Virus record (IMG/VR): IMGVR_UViG_3300025577_000014
Coordinates: 1-50,494 of that record
DNA from: a virus
Strand: one strand, 5' to 3'
DNA length: 50,494 bases
The notes under the pieces are model-generated. The model searched no databases and was not told the origin of the DNA. It saw only the letters and a program-made list of their open reading frames with translations. Of this stretch, positions 17,088-27,552 are shown one piece after another. Made by a program: the position numbers and the translations under genes. How positions within the stretch are numbered: position 1 is the stretch's first letter; each line of letters starts with the position of its first letter.

Positions 17088-20000
17088 ATGGCAGTAGCTC
17101 CAACACCAGACATAAGGTATTATCTTAAAGAAACCACTAATCAGATATTAGTATCAGGTTCTTCTAATAATTTAGATATGAATCTTAAACTTAATTCTAT
17201 TAAGGATCCTACAACGGTAGCTAATAATAATTATACTTCTAAAATCTCATCATTAGGGACTAATATTTCGTATGTAGTACAAAATGGAATAGAATTTACT
17301 AATTTAATACTAAACCAAAATTTATCTTATACCCAACCAACTACATCTGCAACTAATACTGCTACTATAACAAAAAATGGTAGTGAAAATGGTACTGGGG
17401 CAATATTCTTTTTAAAATCTGTAGGTTCAAATATTAACCAAGTTAAAGTTAATAACACAGGATCAGGATATCAAGTAGGAGAAACTATAACATTTACACA
17501 ATCAGAACTATTAGCTGAAGGATTTACAGCTGTTTCAAGTGGTATAGTTATTACTTTAACTACAAATAATATAGTAGAATCAACAACTGAAATCCCAATT
17601 AGAAACGATCAAGAGCTATGGGTATACAGAGGATACAATACTGATGGTGGAGATGGAGATACATATAGATATAACCCACACATCCATAGACCTTATAAGG
17701 CTTATATATTAACAGAAACAGGTTCAGGATCACCAGCTTCTCCCTTTATTCCTCTAGGTGGCAATGTATATACATCAACAGTTAATAGTAATGTAAACAT
17801 AAATAATGTTTTTTTAGAAGGTACATTAAATGAGTTAGGAAATGGGGTTTTAAATGGGGTAACTCAAGTAAACCAACAAGTAAGTGGTTCATTTCAAGTA
17901 TTTCATGAAGAAATGGGTGTTAGTCCATGGGTTTTTACCCAGTATACTTCTATATCCGCAAACCCACCATCAGCAGGTGCCGCATTTAGGGTATATAAAG
18001 AAAACGCTACAACAACAGATAGTGGAAATTATAATTTTAGAACTAATACATCACCCCCTGTAATTAATGAAAATATAGCATATAATGACTCAACTATTGC
18101 TAGTGTAACAGAAGTATATGTAGGTGATGGTTCAACTTTTTATCAAACATTAACAACTTTATCGGGATCAGTAGAAGATTTTAATAAAAATGCAGGTAAA
18201 ATAAAGGTAGCACAATTTTCAAATATTTTAAATAATGTTGAATGGGACATTACTGATTTAGAAACAGTTCCTGGAGCTGATCCTTATATAAAATTAACAG
18301 TAAATAATGTTAATTTAAGTGTAGGGTATTCTACACTTCCTGATACGGAAGCTGTCACTCTTACTTTATCTGAGTTTAGTGATTTAACTAATACTATAAG
18401 TCAAACTCAAGGTACTTCTCTAAATCTACAACCAATAGTATTTAATAATTCTTTAAGAAATGGGGATTATACTTATACAAGTAGTTTTTTCCCAACATCC
18501 GGAACTGTTCCTAATGCTAATGATGCTGTAGGAACTACACAATTTGGTTTATGTACAAATTATGGGTATTTTGTAAAATATACGGTATCATATGATAATG
18601 CTAATGTTGGGGAAGAAACAATAGATGTTAATTTTACAAGTAGTACTAACGATTTAGTCCCCAATACCTTTCAATTACCAGAAGGCTTTTCAGCAGGTAT
18701 TTTTGCCCAAATAGGATCAATATCAACAACAGGATTTACATTCCCTAGTAATACAAGCCAAAACCAAGATGGTACTTATATTTCACCTCAATTAAATATT
18801 ACAATAGAAAACCCTAATGCTAATAACCAAAACATAATACCCCCAGATTTATTTGCAACTAGATGGAGTGATGTTTATATTTCATTCTCACAATCTTTAT
18901 CTTCTAGTATAGATGGTTTATATGTTTTTAATCAACTCCCACAAAATGATGTACAAGTAACAGCATCAATGTTTTTAGCGGCATGGACTGGTAGCGATGA
19001 TGAAGGTGCAAAATACGCATCTGCTATATATGCCACAGACGTATATGGAGAGGGTGAAGACGGCGATGGTCCAACTTGGCCTACCGCTTCAATTCGATTA
19101 TATACTGGTAGTTACCCACTTAGTATTCCAACAACAGCTAATAATTTTGTAACAGAATCTCAATTTAAAAATGATTCAATTCATCTGGGTGGTTATGCCA
19201 TTACTATGAGTTATTTAATACCCTCCCAATCTATTAATATTAAGGATTGTTTATCTTTAGCATTACAAGTATCATCAGGGTCAGCAAATTCTGCTTCAGT
19301 AGAAAATTCTTTAGTAGTACGACATTATGAATTAGAATTTAATACACCTGCGGGATTAATAGAAGGAGATGGTTTAGTTCCAACAGTTATAGAAAATGCC
19401 TTTTCGGGATCAAATGGATTTGATAACGAGGTTGATTGTCAACCTTTATTAAATAATGTTGTTGGTGAAAGAGAAAATGGACAAATACAAATAGTAAATT
19501 ACTCAGTTGATCCTTATACACCTTCAAATTTTCAATTGATACTTTCAGGATCAGCATTAAAATCTACAGTACCCTCCTCAAACTATACTCAACTAACTAG
19601 TATTTATCCTAGATATGTTGGGTCAAGATCAACATCAGATGATTTTAATCTTTCATCTTCAGAGTCACCAATTCAATATACATATGGTAATGTTCCTGTA
19701 GTTGATTATTTAAACACAAATTTTGCATATGCTGAACAAATAACAGACCCCTATCCTGTAATAAACGATAAAGTACAATTTAATGTTAAATATCTAATTA
19801 ATGGGACAGGAGATGCTAATAATCCAAACTTATCACCTTATACCGCTTTTGATATTAAAAGTACTTGGAAAGAAACAACTAATAGTAATGATCCAGATTT
19901 AATAGAGACAGGTAAGGTAGCAATGAACCAAGTGGAGGGATCAACAGCATATAACTTTCTAAATGGGGATCAAGAAATAGAAAAGGTAGCACAACAATTA

Positions 20001-21794
20001 GTACCTATTTTATATTCTCAAACATCTTCTAATGGTTATCAATCTTTTATACCATTAAAAGGACAATCAATCCCAGAATATACTCAACCATATACAGAAT
20101 ATGGTATGAATTATAATGGTGCTTTATTTGTCCCAGCAAACGGTGTTAACCCAGCTAACAAAAATATTAATATCAGTAACTTATTAGGAAGTGTATCCGC
20201 TACTACTTTACAAGCAGGTGTTAATTATTTAAATAATTTTGGTCCTGATATAACCCCAGATTCATGTGATGATCCTATTATAACAAACGCTGCTTGTGCC
20301 ACTGATCCTAATGCATCTTTAGGTAATGTATTTTTTATTACAGATCCCAAAGAACCAGTTGGAAGTACAAATGGTTTATCTGCTCCTTATTCTATAGAAT
20401 TTAGTGGAAAATTCCCTACAACACCACCACAAGAAGTTAGAACATCTACAGGTGGTTGGAATGATGGTTCCAATTACAATGGGGGTGAAGTAGGTACATT
20501 TGAAATATCACTTCAAGCATATAAACGAAATGCCTTTGGACAGTTTGCATGGAGAAATATAAAATTAAGTTTAATAGAACAAGTTAAATTAGTTCTTCAT
20601 TATGCAGGTGGTAGTATACTTAGTATACCTTTAGCTTCAGCTTATGGTGCACAAAATGTTGGGTTAGTAGATAATGGTTTTAAACTTAGAGTTAATATGA
20701 GAGCTCATGATACTAGGAATTATGCTAATGAAAGTGGTCAAAATGCTTATGGGGCTACATATGCTACCTTAGATATAGGGATAAAAAATGCTCCAAGCGA
20801 AATTATAAAATCAAATAGACCATATAGAATTAAGGTATCACAAACTTATTTATCAGAAAATGTTGATCCCCCTAGGAATTATTGGAATCCAATAAATAGA
20901 CCACAAATAAATGGTGGTCAATTAATAACCCCAGCAGTAGAAGGCCCATTTGTAAATTTAATAATTAATTCTAATACAGAAGATGAAGGCCAAGCTGAAA
21001 GTGCAGGATCAATGGTAACTCCATTTTGGGTATTTCCTGATAGTTCAACTACAGAATTATTTATAAGGGAGGATGGAACTAATTATGAATTAGACCAACA
21101 AATATATTTATCTAATGCTAATAATTATCAACCAGACCCAGGATCAGATCCACCAACATATTCTCCACAACCTTTTGGAAATGATTATTATAATTCAGGT
21201 AGATCACAACAATCTTTAAATTATCTTCCAGGACCCAGTTCAAGATTTCCAGGTGGGTTTGAACCAGAGGATACTGTAATACCTAATTTTAACATTCCAT
21301 GGACAGTAGAAGTAGGTGATCAAATACGATTTATTAACGATGAATCTCAGGTATTTAATGTTTTAGGAGTAAAAACTCCAGAAGAAAGAGAAAATAATGA
21401 TAGACAGTTATTATTATTATTAGACAGATCAGTTGATCCTTCTATTAATAAAGATTTCTTTTTATTAAGAAGATGGAGGTTTGAACCTTCATCAATAATA
21501 ATAAATCAAACTTTTCCTTATGCTGAATTACCGATAAAAAGAGAATTCATACCATCACAAAATCAAGATTTAGTATATGGTACTGATACGGGACAACCTC
21601 CTACCCCACAAAATGCTACTGGGTCTTTTACTACACAGGAGCAATCTGGAAGTATTATAACAACGTACTCACCATTATTAAAGAAAAATAACACACCTTC
21701 TGGTTTCTTATTTCCAAATTTTCCAATAAAAGAAATAGAACTTACACCAGATGAAGCATTAATCCAACTAAGGGACAACAAACTAATAGATTAA
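17088..21794 (+). CDS. Giant tail/fibre structural protein (1568 aa)
   Basis: A long, mostly beta protein rich in Ser, Thr, Asn and Gly. Residues about 88-164 contain the small module (GSGYQVGETITFTQSELLAE) also found in the 1899-aa protein. The middle has multiple beta domains with SxSLSSSIDGLYVFNQL- and WTGSDDEGAKYASAIY-type text. The C-terminal 120 residues differ in character: charged, with VEVGDQIRFINDESQVFNV and a NDRQLLLLLDRSVD strand, and a final helix with LTPDEALIQLRDNK, perhaps the baseplate-binding end. Own late box upstream. Likely a long peripheral fibre or wedge-attached arm. No family recognised. Confidence 0.5.
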   Translation: MAVAPTPDIRYYLKETTNQILVSGSSNNLDMNLKLNSIKDPTTVANNNYTSKISSLGTNISYVVQNGIEFTNLILNQNLSYTQPTTSATNTATITKNGSENGTGAIFFLKSVGSNINQVKVNNTGSGYQVGETITFTQSELLAEGFTAVSSGIVITLTTNNIVESTTEIPIRNDQELWVYRGYNTDGGDGDTYRYNPHIHRPYKAYILTETGSGSPASPFIPLGGNVYTSTVNSNVNINNVFLEGTLNELGNGVLNGVTQVNQQVSGSFQVFHEEMGVSPWVFTQYTSISANPPSAGAAFRVYKENATTTDSGNYNFRTNTSPPVINENIAYNDSTIASVTEVYVGDGSTFYQTLTTLSGSVEDFNKNAGKIKVAQFSNILNNVEWDITDLETVPGADPYIKLTVNNVNLSVGYSTLPDTEAVTLTLSEFSDLTNTISQTQGTSLNLQPIVFNNSLRNGDYTYTSSFFPTSGTVPNANDAVGTTQFGLCTNYGYFVKYTVSYDNANVGEETIDVNFTSSTNDLVPNTFQLPEGFSAGIFAQIGSISTTGFTFPSNTSQNQDGTYISPQLNITIENPNANNQNIIPPDLFATRWSDVYISFSQSLSSSIDGLYVFNQLPQNDVQVTASMFLAAWTGSDDEGAKYASAIYATDVYGEGEDGDGPTWPTASIRLYTGSYPLSIPTTANNFVTESQFKNDSIHLGGYAITMSYLIPSQSINIKDCLSLALQVSSGSANSASVENSLVVRHYELEFNTPAGLIEGDGLVPTVIENAFSGSNGFDNEVDCQPLLNNVVGERENGQIQIVNYSVDPYTPSNFQLILSGSALKSTVPSSNYTQLTSIYPRYVGSRSTSDDFNLSSSESPIQYTYGNVPVVDYLNTNFAYAEQITDPYPVINDKVQFNVKYLINGTGDANNPNLSPYTAFDIKSTWKETTNSNDPDLIETGKVAMNQVEGSTAYNFLNGDQEIEKVAQQLVPILYSQTSSNGYQSFIPLKGQSIPEYTQPYTEYGMNYNGALFVPANGVNPANKNINISNLLGSVSATTLQAGVNYLNNFGPDITPDSCDDPIITNAACATDPNASLGNVFFITDPKEPVGSTNGLSAPYSIEFSGKFPTTPPQEVRTSTGGWNDGSNYNGGEVGTFEISLQAYKRNAFGQFAWRNIKLSLIEQVKLVLHYAGGSILSIPLASAYGAQNVGLVDNGFKLRVNMRAHDTRNYANESGQNAYGATYATLDIGIKNAPSEIIKSNRPYRIKVSQTYLSENVDPPRNYWNPINRPQINGGQLITPAVEGPFVNLIINSNTEDEGQAESAGSMVTPFWVFPDSSTTELFIREDGTNYELDQQIYLSNANNYQPDPGSDPPTYSPQPFGNDYYNSGRSQQSLNYLPGPSSRFPGGFEPEDTVIPNFNIPWTVEVGDQIRFINDESQVFNVLGVKTPEERENNDRQLLLLLDRSVDPSINKDFFLLRRWRFEPSSIIINQTFPYAELPIKREFIPSQNQDLVYGTDTGQPPTPQNATGSFTTQEQSGSIITTYSPLLKKNNTPSGFLFPNFPIKEIELTPDEALIQLRDNKLID

Positions 21795-21795
21795 C

Positions 21796-21805
21796 ATATT
21801 TATAA
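21796..21805 (+). promoter_or_regulatory. Putative late promoter box (ATATTTATAA)
   Basis: Exact box, starting two bases after the stop of the preceding gene and 19 bases before the ATG at 21825. Confidence 0.4.
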
Positions 21806-21824
21806 CATATAATAATAAACACAA

Positions 21825-22490
21825 ATGGGATATTTAAACAATTCAGTAATAACAGTTGATGCTATCTTAACAACAAAAGGTAGAGAATTGTTAGCAGCTA
21901 ACGACGGTTCATTTAGAATCACACAATTTGCTTTAGCAGATGATGAAATAGATTATACACTTTATAATCCATCACACCCTTCTGGTTCACAGTTTTATGG
22001 TGAAGCTATAGATGGAATGCCTTTATTAGAAGCATTTCCTCTTGAATCACAAATAATGAAATATAAATTAGCAACACTACCAAGAGGTACAGCTAAATTA
22101 CCAGTATTAAATGTTGGGTATAATGCAGTAACACTTCAACAAGGTGCTACATTAGCAATTACCCCTCAAACATTAAATTACTTAGGTAATGATCAAGTGT
22201 TTGAAACATCAGGTTATAGTGTAACTATTGCAGATGTTCGTTTATTAAATACTTTTGAAGCAACTGGTATTAATACAGCAGCCTCAACAACTGCTAATGT
22301 TAATTCAACAACAACTTTAGGAACAAATGTTTCTTCAACTATAACAGGTACACAGGTTACATTAAGAGCAACTACAGTAAATACATTGTTTGGGGCAAAT
22401 GCAACTTTATTAAGTACTTTAACATTTACAGGTTTAGATAGTGGGGCAAGAATTACTATTCCAATAACAATAACTAAATCAACAACATAA
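21825..22490 (+). CDS. Conserved-type phage structural protein (221 aa)
   Basis: The N-terminus (TTKGRELLAANDGSFRITQF, then ALADDEIDYTLYN) is a pattern I associate with virion structural proteins of T4-like marine phages. A helix turns into a strand that carries the Ala-Asp-Asp-Glu-Ile-Asp-Tyr motif. The C-terminal half is a Thr-rich repetitive beta region (TTANVNSTTTLGTNVSS). It is the first of three consecutive genes of similar character before the fibre island. Probably a baseplate or fibre-connector subunit. Exact function unknown. Confidence 0.55.
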   Translation: MGYLNNSVITVDAILTTKGRELLAANDGSFRITQFALADDEIDYTLYNPSHPSGSQFYGEAIDGMPLLEAFPLESQIMKYKLATLPRGTAKLPVLNVGYNAVTLQQGATLAITPQTLNYLGNDQVFETSGYSVTIADVRLLNTFEATGINTAASTTANVNSTTTLGTNVSSTITGTQVTLRATTVNTLFGANATLLSTLTFTGLDSGARITIPITITKSTT

Positions 22491-22500
22491 TAAAAAAGAT

Positions 22501-23535
22501 ATGGGATTTAAAAGATTAGAAGCAGATGATTTTGTAGTAAGTGCACAAGCACAAACTTCCACCTGTTGGACAAATAACGCACCAGTACTTACAACCTTCT
22601 TTACAAGATCGGGTCAAGTAGTAGCAGAATCAGGAAAATATTATACAACAGTATATAACCTTGAACAGGGTGATGCTGGTTCACAAGCCCAATTTGAAAT
22701 TGCTTATGGTAACGAAACAGGAGGAGGAGCTCTTGCTTATAATCAACCAGCAGTGCCTAATGTATCCCCAGCTTCTACAATTTATGGGCAATATAGAACA
22801 CTAGTATTAGAAGATGAAAATGGATCTTTTGTATTTGGAGGTGTTACAGGTAGTTCAATTTATGCTGTTAGTGTAGAAAGATCAGCTTATAAACAATCTT
22901 TATTCCCTGGTTCATTAAATGTAATATTAACTGGTCCTACAAATCAACAAGTAACTTTAACTGATAATTCAAATATGGTTACTGTACCAACTTTTTATGG
23001 TACAATGAGAGCATATGAAGTAATTAGTGGATCTGATGGTTTTTCATATAACTCAGGTTCAGGTGGTACCGGATATACAGAAAAAAGTGGTTCATATGGT
23101 TTATTTTTACCAGATATTGGAACAATATTATTAAATGGAGATGCTTTAGATTTATCTGGAGCAGATGGAGGAATATCTTTAGGTACAAACCAAGACTTAA
23201 ACTCAATTTCCGATCCTACTAACCCAGTAAAATTACTTAACAGTTTTAAAACAGGTTCTTCATTTGGATTAAACTCAGAAGAAACAATTACTTCAGATTT
23301 TGTATTTATTAGAGCAAGAAATAGTGAATTCAATTATTCAGAAAACCCATCATATATTTCAGGATCAACTGGGGAAGTTATTTATAATTACTTTATTAAT
23401 AACCCTCAAACATATATGACATCAATTGGATTATATAATGATTCAAATGAACTGTTAGCGGTAGCAAAATTATCAAAACCTTTAAACAAAGATTTCACAA
23501 AAGAAGCTCTTGTTAGAGTTAAACTAGATTTTTAA
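22501..23535 (+). CDS. Virion structural protein with shared C-terminal domain (344 aa)
   Basis: The N-terminus is GFKRLEADDFVVSAQ. The middle is beta-rich with Gly-Ser-Gly loops. The last about 70 residues hold NSEFNYSENPSYISGS, then TSIGLYNDSNELLAVAKLS and KPL, which recur in the next gene product, so the two proteins share a C-terminal domain. That Phe-Asn-Tyr / Gly-Leu-Tyr-Asn pattern is one I associate with phage baseplate proteins. It is probably a paired peripheral subunit with the 23542 product. Confidence 0.55.
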   Translation: MGFKRLEADDFVVSAQAQTSTCWTNNAPVLTTFFTRSGQVVAESGKYYTTVYNLEQGDAGSQAQFEIAYGNETGGGALAYNQPAVPNVSPASTIYGQYRTLVLEDENGSFVFGGVTGSSIYAVSVERSAYKQSLFPGSLNVILTGPTNQQVTLTDNSNMVTVPTFYGTMRAYEVISGSDGFSYNSGSGGTGYTEKSGSYGLFLPDIGTILLNGDALDLSGADGGISLGTNQDLNSISDPTNPVKLLNSFKTGSSFGLNSEETITSDFVFIRARNSEFNYSENPSYISGSTGEVIYNYFINNPQTYMTSIGLYNDSNELLAVAKLSKPLNKDFTKEALVRVKLDF

Positions 23536-23541
23536 AAATGA

Positions 23542-24600
23542 ATGGGCGCTTACAAAACATTAAACTCACAAGATATAATAATATCACCTTTAGAGCTAAC
23601 TAAAGGATTTTCATTTACTGGAAATGCTTTAACTGCTTCTGATGTAGGGGTTGATCGTTTTTTAGGAGCAAAATTCCAAACTTCTAGTGCTACAGGGTAT
23701 ATAACAGAATATTCACAGTCTTCTGTATATTATTCTGCTCAACAATTATATTATTCAAATTACATCTCAAGTAGTAATGGCGAGGTACAAATAGCTAATA
23801 CACAATCAATATCCCCAGATGGTACTACTCATGGTATAATAGATTCAAATGCCTTTGAAAACTTTGATCAAACTGATTTAAACCCAGAAAAATATTGGCC
23901 AACTAGTTCTTATACAACACGAACCTTACTTGGTCCCTTATATGGGGAAGCTATATATGGAGAAGATGTTTATGGTGAACCCACAGAAATATCTCCTACT
24001 ATAGGAGTAATATCAATACCCAAATCTTTATTTGGAGATTATATTTTACCTAGTTCTATTAACATCACTACCCCCAGTGGAAGTTATTATGATGATGGTG
24101 AAGGTAAACTAATAAGAACAAATATAAATGATACTGTAACCGTAGTAGGTAATGTTATTTATGGGCAAGGTATGATTGTTTTTACTGGTGGAAGTAGAAA
24201 AGAAGGAATTGGAGAAGAAGGGTATTGGGGTAGTGCGGAATATGGAGACGGTATATATGGTGGAAGAACAGTAGGAAATAATGATGTTGAAAACCTTATA
24301 GATACTCTTAATATAACTGTATCCTTTTCATCTTCTTTTACTATTTATGAAACGCAATATAAATGTACTATTGGAGAAAGTGAATTTAATTATACATTAA
24401 ACCCTTCAACAATATCAGGTTCTAGTAATGACGGTACTGTTTATGCATATGCCACGGGGTCATATTTTTCCCCATATGTTACAACAGTAGGCTTATACAA
24501 TAATAGCAACGAATTAGTAGCAATTGGGAAAATGGCACAGCCACTTCCTACATCAAGAACTACTGATACAACAATTTTAGTAAACATTGACAGACAATAA
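23542..24600 (+). CDS. Virion structural protein, paralogous at its C-terminus to its neighbour (352 aa)
   Basis: It starts GAYKTLNSQDIIISPLELTK. Residues about 130-150 and 235-250 carry Tyr-Gly-Glu/Tyr-Gly-Asp repeats (LYGEAIYGEDVYGE, SAEYGDGIYGG). The C-terminal part repeats the neighbour domain: ESEFNYTLNPSTISGSS, then TTVGLYNNSNELVAIGKM and QPL. It probably arose by duplication with divergence and N-terminal replacement. An out-of-frame ATG at 23538 precedes the true start by four bases. Late box follows the gene. Confidence 0.55.
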   Translation: MGAYKTLNSQDIIISPLELTKGFSFTGNALTASDVGVDRFLGAKFQTSSATGYITEYSQSSVYYSAQQLYYSNYISSSNGEVQIANTQSISPDGTTHGIIDSNAFENFDQTDLNPEKYWPTSSYTTRTLLGPLYGEAIYGEDVYGEPTEISPTIGVISIPKSLFGDYILPSSINITTPSGSYYDDGEGKLIRTNINDTVTVVGNVIYGQGMIVFTGGSRKEGIGEEGYWGSAEYGDGIYGGRTVGNNDVENLIDTLNITVSFSSSFTIYETQYKCTIGESEFNYTLNPSTISGSSNDGTVYAYATGSYFSPYVTTVGLYNNSNELVAIGKMAQPLPTSRTTDTTILVNIDRQ

Positions 24601-24608
24601 CCTTTTAT

Positions 24609-24618
24609 ATATTTATAA
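24609..24618 (+). promoter_or_regulatory. Putative late promoter box (ATATTTATAA)
   Basis: Exact box nine bases after the preceding stop, 21 bases before the ATG at 24640, followed by taaaataaatacc. It marks the start of the fibre island. Confidence 0.42.
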
Positions 24619-24639
24619 TAAAATAAATACCAATACATC

Positions 24640-26481
24640 ATGGCAGACCAAGAATCTACATTATCCGGAGCAGGGATACAAACAGGAGAAACAGTAGAAG
24701 CAATACAAGTAAAACAAATAGTAGATGCTTTTACTAATAATAGAAATACATCATATAACCTTTCAGGGTCATTTAAAATGACCGGGTCTTTTTCAACCAC
24801 AGGCTCTGTAACTTTAAAAGGAGCATACGAAAACGAAGCAACAACTCCAGGAGAACAAGCTTATCCAATGTTATTAATAAAGGATGATGGAGAACTTTTT
24901 AGAGGAGCATCCGCATCAGGAGCAACAGGACCTCAAGGAGCTCAAGGTATAATAGGTGCAACAGGTCCACAAGGTGCAAATGGTGCTCAAGGTGCACAAG
25001 GTGCACAAGGTACTCAAGGTATAACAGGTGGTGTAGGTACAAAGGGTGCTCAAGGTGCAAATGGTGCTCAAGGTGCACAAGGTATAATAGGTACTCAAGG
25101 TATAACAGGTGCAGATGGTACAGGTGCACAAGGTGCACAAGGTATAATTGGTATTCAAGGTATAACAGGTGCAGATGGTACAGGTGCACAAGGTGCACAA
25201 GGTATAATAGGTAACCCTGGTTCACAAGGTGCTCAAGGTATAATAGGTGGAGATGGTAGCGAAGGTACTCAAGGTGCTCAAGGTATAATAGGTAACCCGG
25301 GTTCACAGGGTATTCAAGGTTTACAAGGTATAACAGGTGATACTGGTTTACAAGGTCTACAAGGTATAACAGGAGCAGGAACACAAGGTACTCAAGGTAT
25401 TCAAGGTATTACTGGTGCAGATGGCGCTCAAGGTATACAAGGTATAACAGGTGCAGGCACACAAGGTGCTCAAGGTATTACTGGTTTACAAGGTCTACAA
25501 GGTATAACAGGTGCAGGCACACAAGGTGCTCAAGGTATTACTGGTCTACAAGGTTTACAAGGTATAACAGGTGATACTGGTTTACAAGGTCTACAAGGTA
25601 TAACAGGTGCGGGAGCACAAGGTTTACAAGGTATAACAGGTGATACTGGTTTACAAGGTCTACAAGGTATAACAGGTGCAGGCTCACAAGGTTTGCAAGG
25701 TATAACAGGTGTAGGAGCACAAGGTTTACAAGGTATAACAGGTAATACTGGTTTACAAGGTTTACAAGGTATAACGGGTAATGAAGGTGTAGGTGCTCAA
25801 GGTGCTCAAGGTATAATAGGTACTCAAGGTATAACAGGTGCAAGTGGTGGAGGAGTAAATCCTGAAATAAGCAATACGATTAGATATATAGCTTCTCCTG
25901 TAGCTTCTACAAGAGAATTTCAAATAATGTCTACTGGAGATGTATTTAAAGGTTTAGACTATACAAGGGTAGGATCTACTGTAACTATTACATCAAGTGC
26001 ACACGGTTTAACAAATGGTGATTTTATAGTAGTAAGAGGAGGAGTAGATAGTTATTTATATGTTACAGTTTCAAATGTTTCAACAAATGAATTTGATTAT
26101 ACTTCATCTACATCTGGAGCAGCAACTGGAGCAGATGCAGCATACATACCTGCTGCTAAAGTTACTTCATTTACAGGTACAACAGCAACAGTATCATCCC
26201 CTTCAGCAGGAAATATACAAATATTATCAATGACAGTAACAAGAGGAACAGAGTTTACTGCAGATTTCACTTTAACTATGCCTTCTAGCATAGGAAATGG
26301 AGCAGGTGCAAATACGTCAATAACTAATCAAAACCCACCAATAATTTCATGTTGGAATATATCAAATGGTTCACCTTTAACATCCCCATCCGTTACTTGT
26401 AATACATCTTCTAATTTTAATGTGTTTACGTTAGGAGGATTAGCAACGGCAGTAAACAACTTAATAAGATTTCAATTTTAA
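24640..26481 (+). CDS. Collagen-like fibre protein (613 aa)
   Basis: Three parts are visible. Residues 1-93 form a non-repetitive head with a helix (GETVEAIQVKQIVDAFTNN) and a TGSFSTTGSVTLKG beta strand segment. Residues 94-403 are an essentially uninterrupted Gly-X-Y collagen-like run, rich in Gln, Ala, Ile and Thr ([16 protein letters not shown]), with almost no Pro. Residues 404-613 form a beta-rich tip with SSAHGLTNGDFIVVRGG. Phage collagen-like stalks trimerise into thin rods, so this is likely a trimeric fibre or spike. It lacks an S74 chaperone, unlike the two later collagen-like genes. Long frames on the opposite strand here only mirror the CAAGGT-type repeats. Confidence 0.8.
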   Translation: MADQESTLSGAGIQTGETVEAIQVKQIVDAFTNNRNTSYNLSGSFKMTGSFSTTGSVTLKGAYENEATTPGEQAYPMLLIKDDGELFRGASASGATGPQGAQGIIGATGPQGANGAQGAQGAQGTQGITGGVGTKGAQGANGAQGAQGIIGTQGITGADGTGAQGAQGIIGIQGITGADGTGAQGAQGIIGNPGSQGAQGIIGGDGSEGTQGAQGIIGNPGSQGIQGLQGITGDTGLQGLQGITGAGTQGTQGIQGITGADGAQGIQGITGAGTQGAQGITGLQGLQGITGAGTQGAQGITGLQGLQGITGDTGLQGLQGITGAGAQGLQGITGDTGLQGLQGITGAGSQGLQGITGVGAQGLQGITGNTGLQGLQGITGNEGVGAQGAQGIIGTQGITGASGGGVNPEISNTIRYIASPVASTREFQIMSTGDVFKGLDYTRVGSTVTITSSAHGLTNGDFIVVRGGVDSYLYVTVSNVSTNEFDYTSSTSGAATGADAAYIPAAKVTSFTGTTATVSSPSAGNIQILSMTVTRGTEFTADFTLTMPSSIGNGAGANTSITNQNPPIISCWNISNGSPLTSPSVTCNTSSNFNVFTLGGLATAVNNLIRFQF

Positions 26482-26512
26482 TTAAAAAACCAATAAAAAA
26501 ATATAAAAAATA

Positions 26513-27514
26513 ATGGCCGGATACGAAAAACAACTTTTTATTGGTAGGGTATCAAATGTAACCCCACAGTACAATAATATAGTATTTATAAATGGTACTA
26601 TTTCATCAGGAGATGATAGAATTACAGGGATTACGGGACAAAGTGGGGTTCAAGATCCAAGTCTATTAAGAGTAGGTATGACCATACAATCTTTTGGTGG
26701 AGGGTATGCTTCAAATCCTACAATCCTTAGTATAGATAGTGCGACACAAATAACAGTAGATCAAAACGCAACAAGTAATGTAACGAATGTATTTGGAGCT
26801 TCTTTACCAGCAGGTAAATACTACTTTTCATCAGCATCATTTTTAGACCCACAGAATCTAATTAATGTAAATGATATCACAGGTAGTTTAGAATCAGATT
26901 ATGATGAAGCATTAAGCCCATTATATGCTATTATAGGACAAGCATCAACTACACTTGGTGGTACACAAATTAACGGTAGATTTTTTAACTATAAAATAAC
27001 AGATGTACCTTATAGAAGTATAGGTAGTGCTGAAATATCAGCATTTGTAGAATGGGCAGGAGAAGATACAGAAGCGGATAGTGGAAATGCCTTATTTACC
27101 TCTGCAAATCAAACATTAGCTATTGGAGCTTTATCAGAAACAGCCTCAGCAGTAACAATATTTGATCCAAGTTATATTACAGGAACCGCAGTAGGTTCAA
27201 CTGTAGCAGGTTATCAACAAACCGTAGTAGGAGTAATAGATCAAGCACTTACAGAATCAGATGGTTTTCCTTATACAGGATCAGCTCAAATAACAGGAAG
27301 TTTAAGTGTAACAGGTAGTAGTATTATATCATTAGATACTGAAGAACATTTCTTAATAAATAATACAACTGCGGTAACACAAAGTCTATTTAAAATAGAT
27401 AGTGAAGGTATAGCTATATTTAGAGTTCAACCTGATGGTTTTGAACCAACCCCTGAACCAGGGCATATGTATTTTACAACTGAATCTGTGTTTTTTGGGT
27501 TTGAAGGTACTTAA
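26513..27514 (+). CDS. Virion structural/fibre-associated protein (333 aa)
   Basis: A beta-rich protein starting AGYEKQLFIGRVSNVTPQY, with Gly/Ser/Thr-rich text in the middle and TGSLSVTGSSIISLDTEE near residue 270, a segment often seen just before fibre-tip domains. The C-terminus FEPTPEPGHMYFTTE, then VFFGFEG looks like a short terminal cap. Located between two fibre genes and expressed in the same direction. Probably part of the tail-fibre complex. No domain named with confidence. Confidence 0.5.
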   Translation: MAGYEKQLFIGRVSNVTPQYNNIVFINGTISSGDDRITGITGQSGVQDPSLLRVGMTIQSFGGGYASNPTILSIDSATQITVDQNATSNVTNVFGASLPAGKYYFSSASFLDPQNLINVNDITGSLESDYDEALSPLYAIIGQASTTLGGTQINGRFFNYKITDVPYRSIGSAEISAFVEWAGEDTEADSGNALFTSANQTLAIGALSETASAVTIFDPSYITGTAVGSTVAGYQQTVVGVIDQALTESDGFPYTGSAQITGSLSVTGSSIISLDTEEHFLINNTTAVTQSLFKIDSEGIAIFRVQPDGFEPTPEPGHMYFTTESVFFGFEGT

Positions 27515-27552
27515 AAAAAATTAGAAAAATATTAATAAATAAAACAGGTTGC

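Noticed and set aside
24899-25843. Long minus-strand frames rich in Leu-Tyr or Cys-Thr in the collagen-like gene
   Set aside because: They are mirror images of CAAGGT-type Gly-X-Y coding repeats; composition is not protein-like and the + strand frame is clearly the real one. The same applies to minus-strand frames around 30.5, 32.4, 34.0-34.4 and 37-40 kb.
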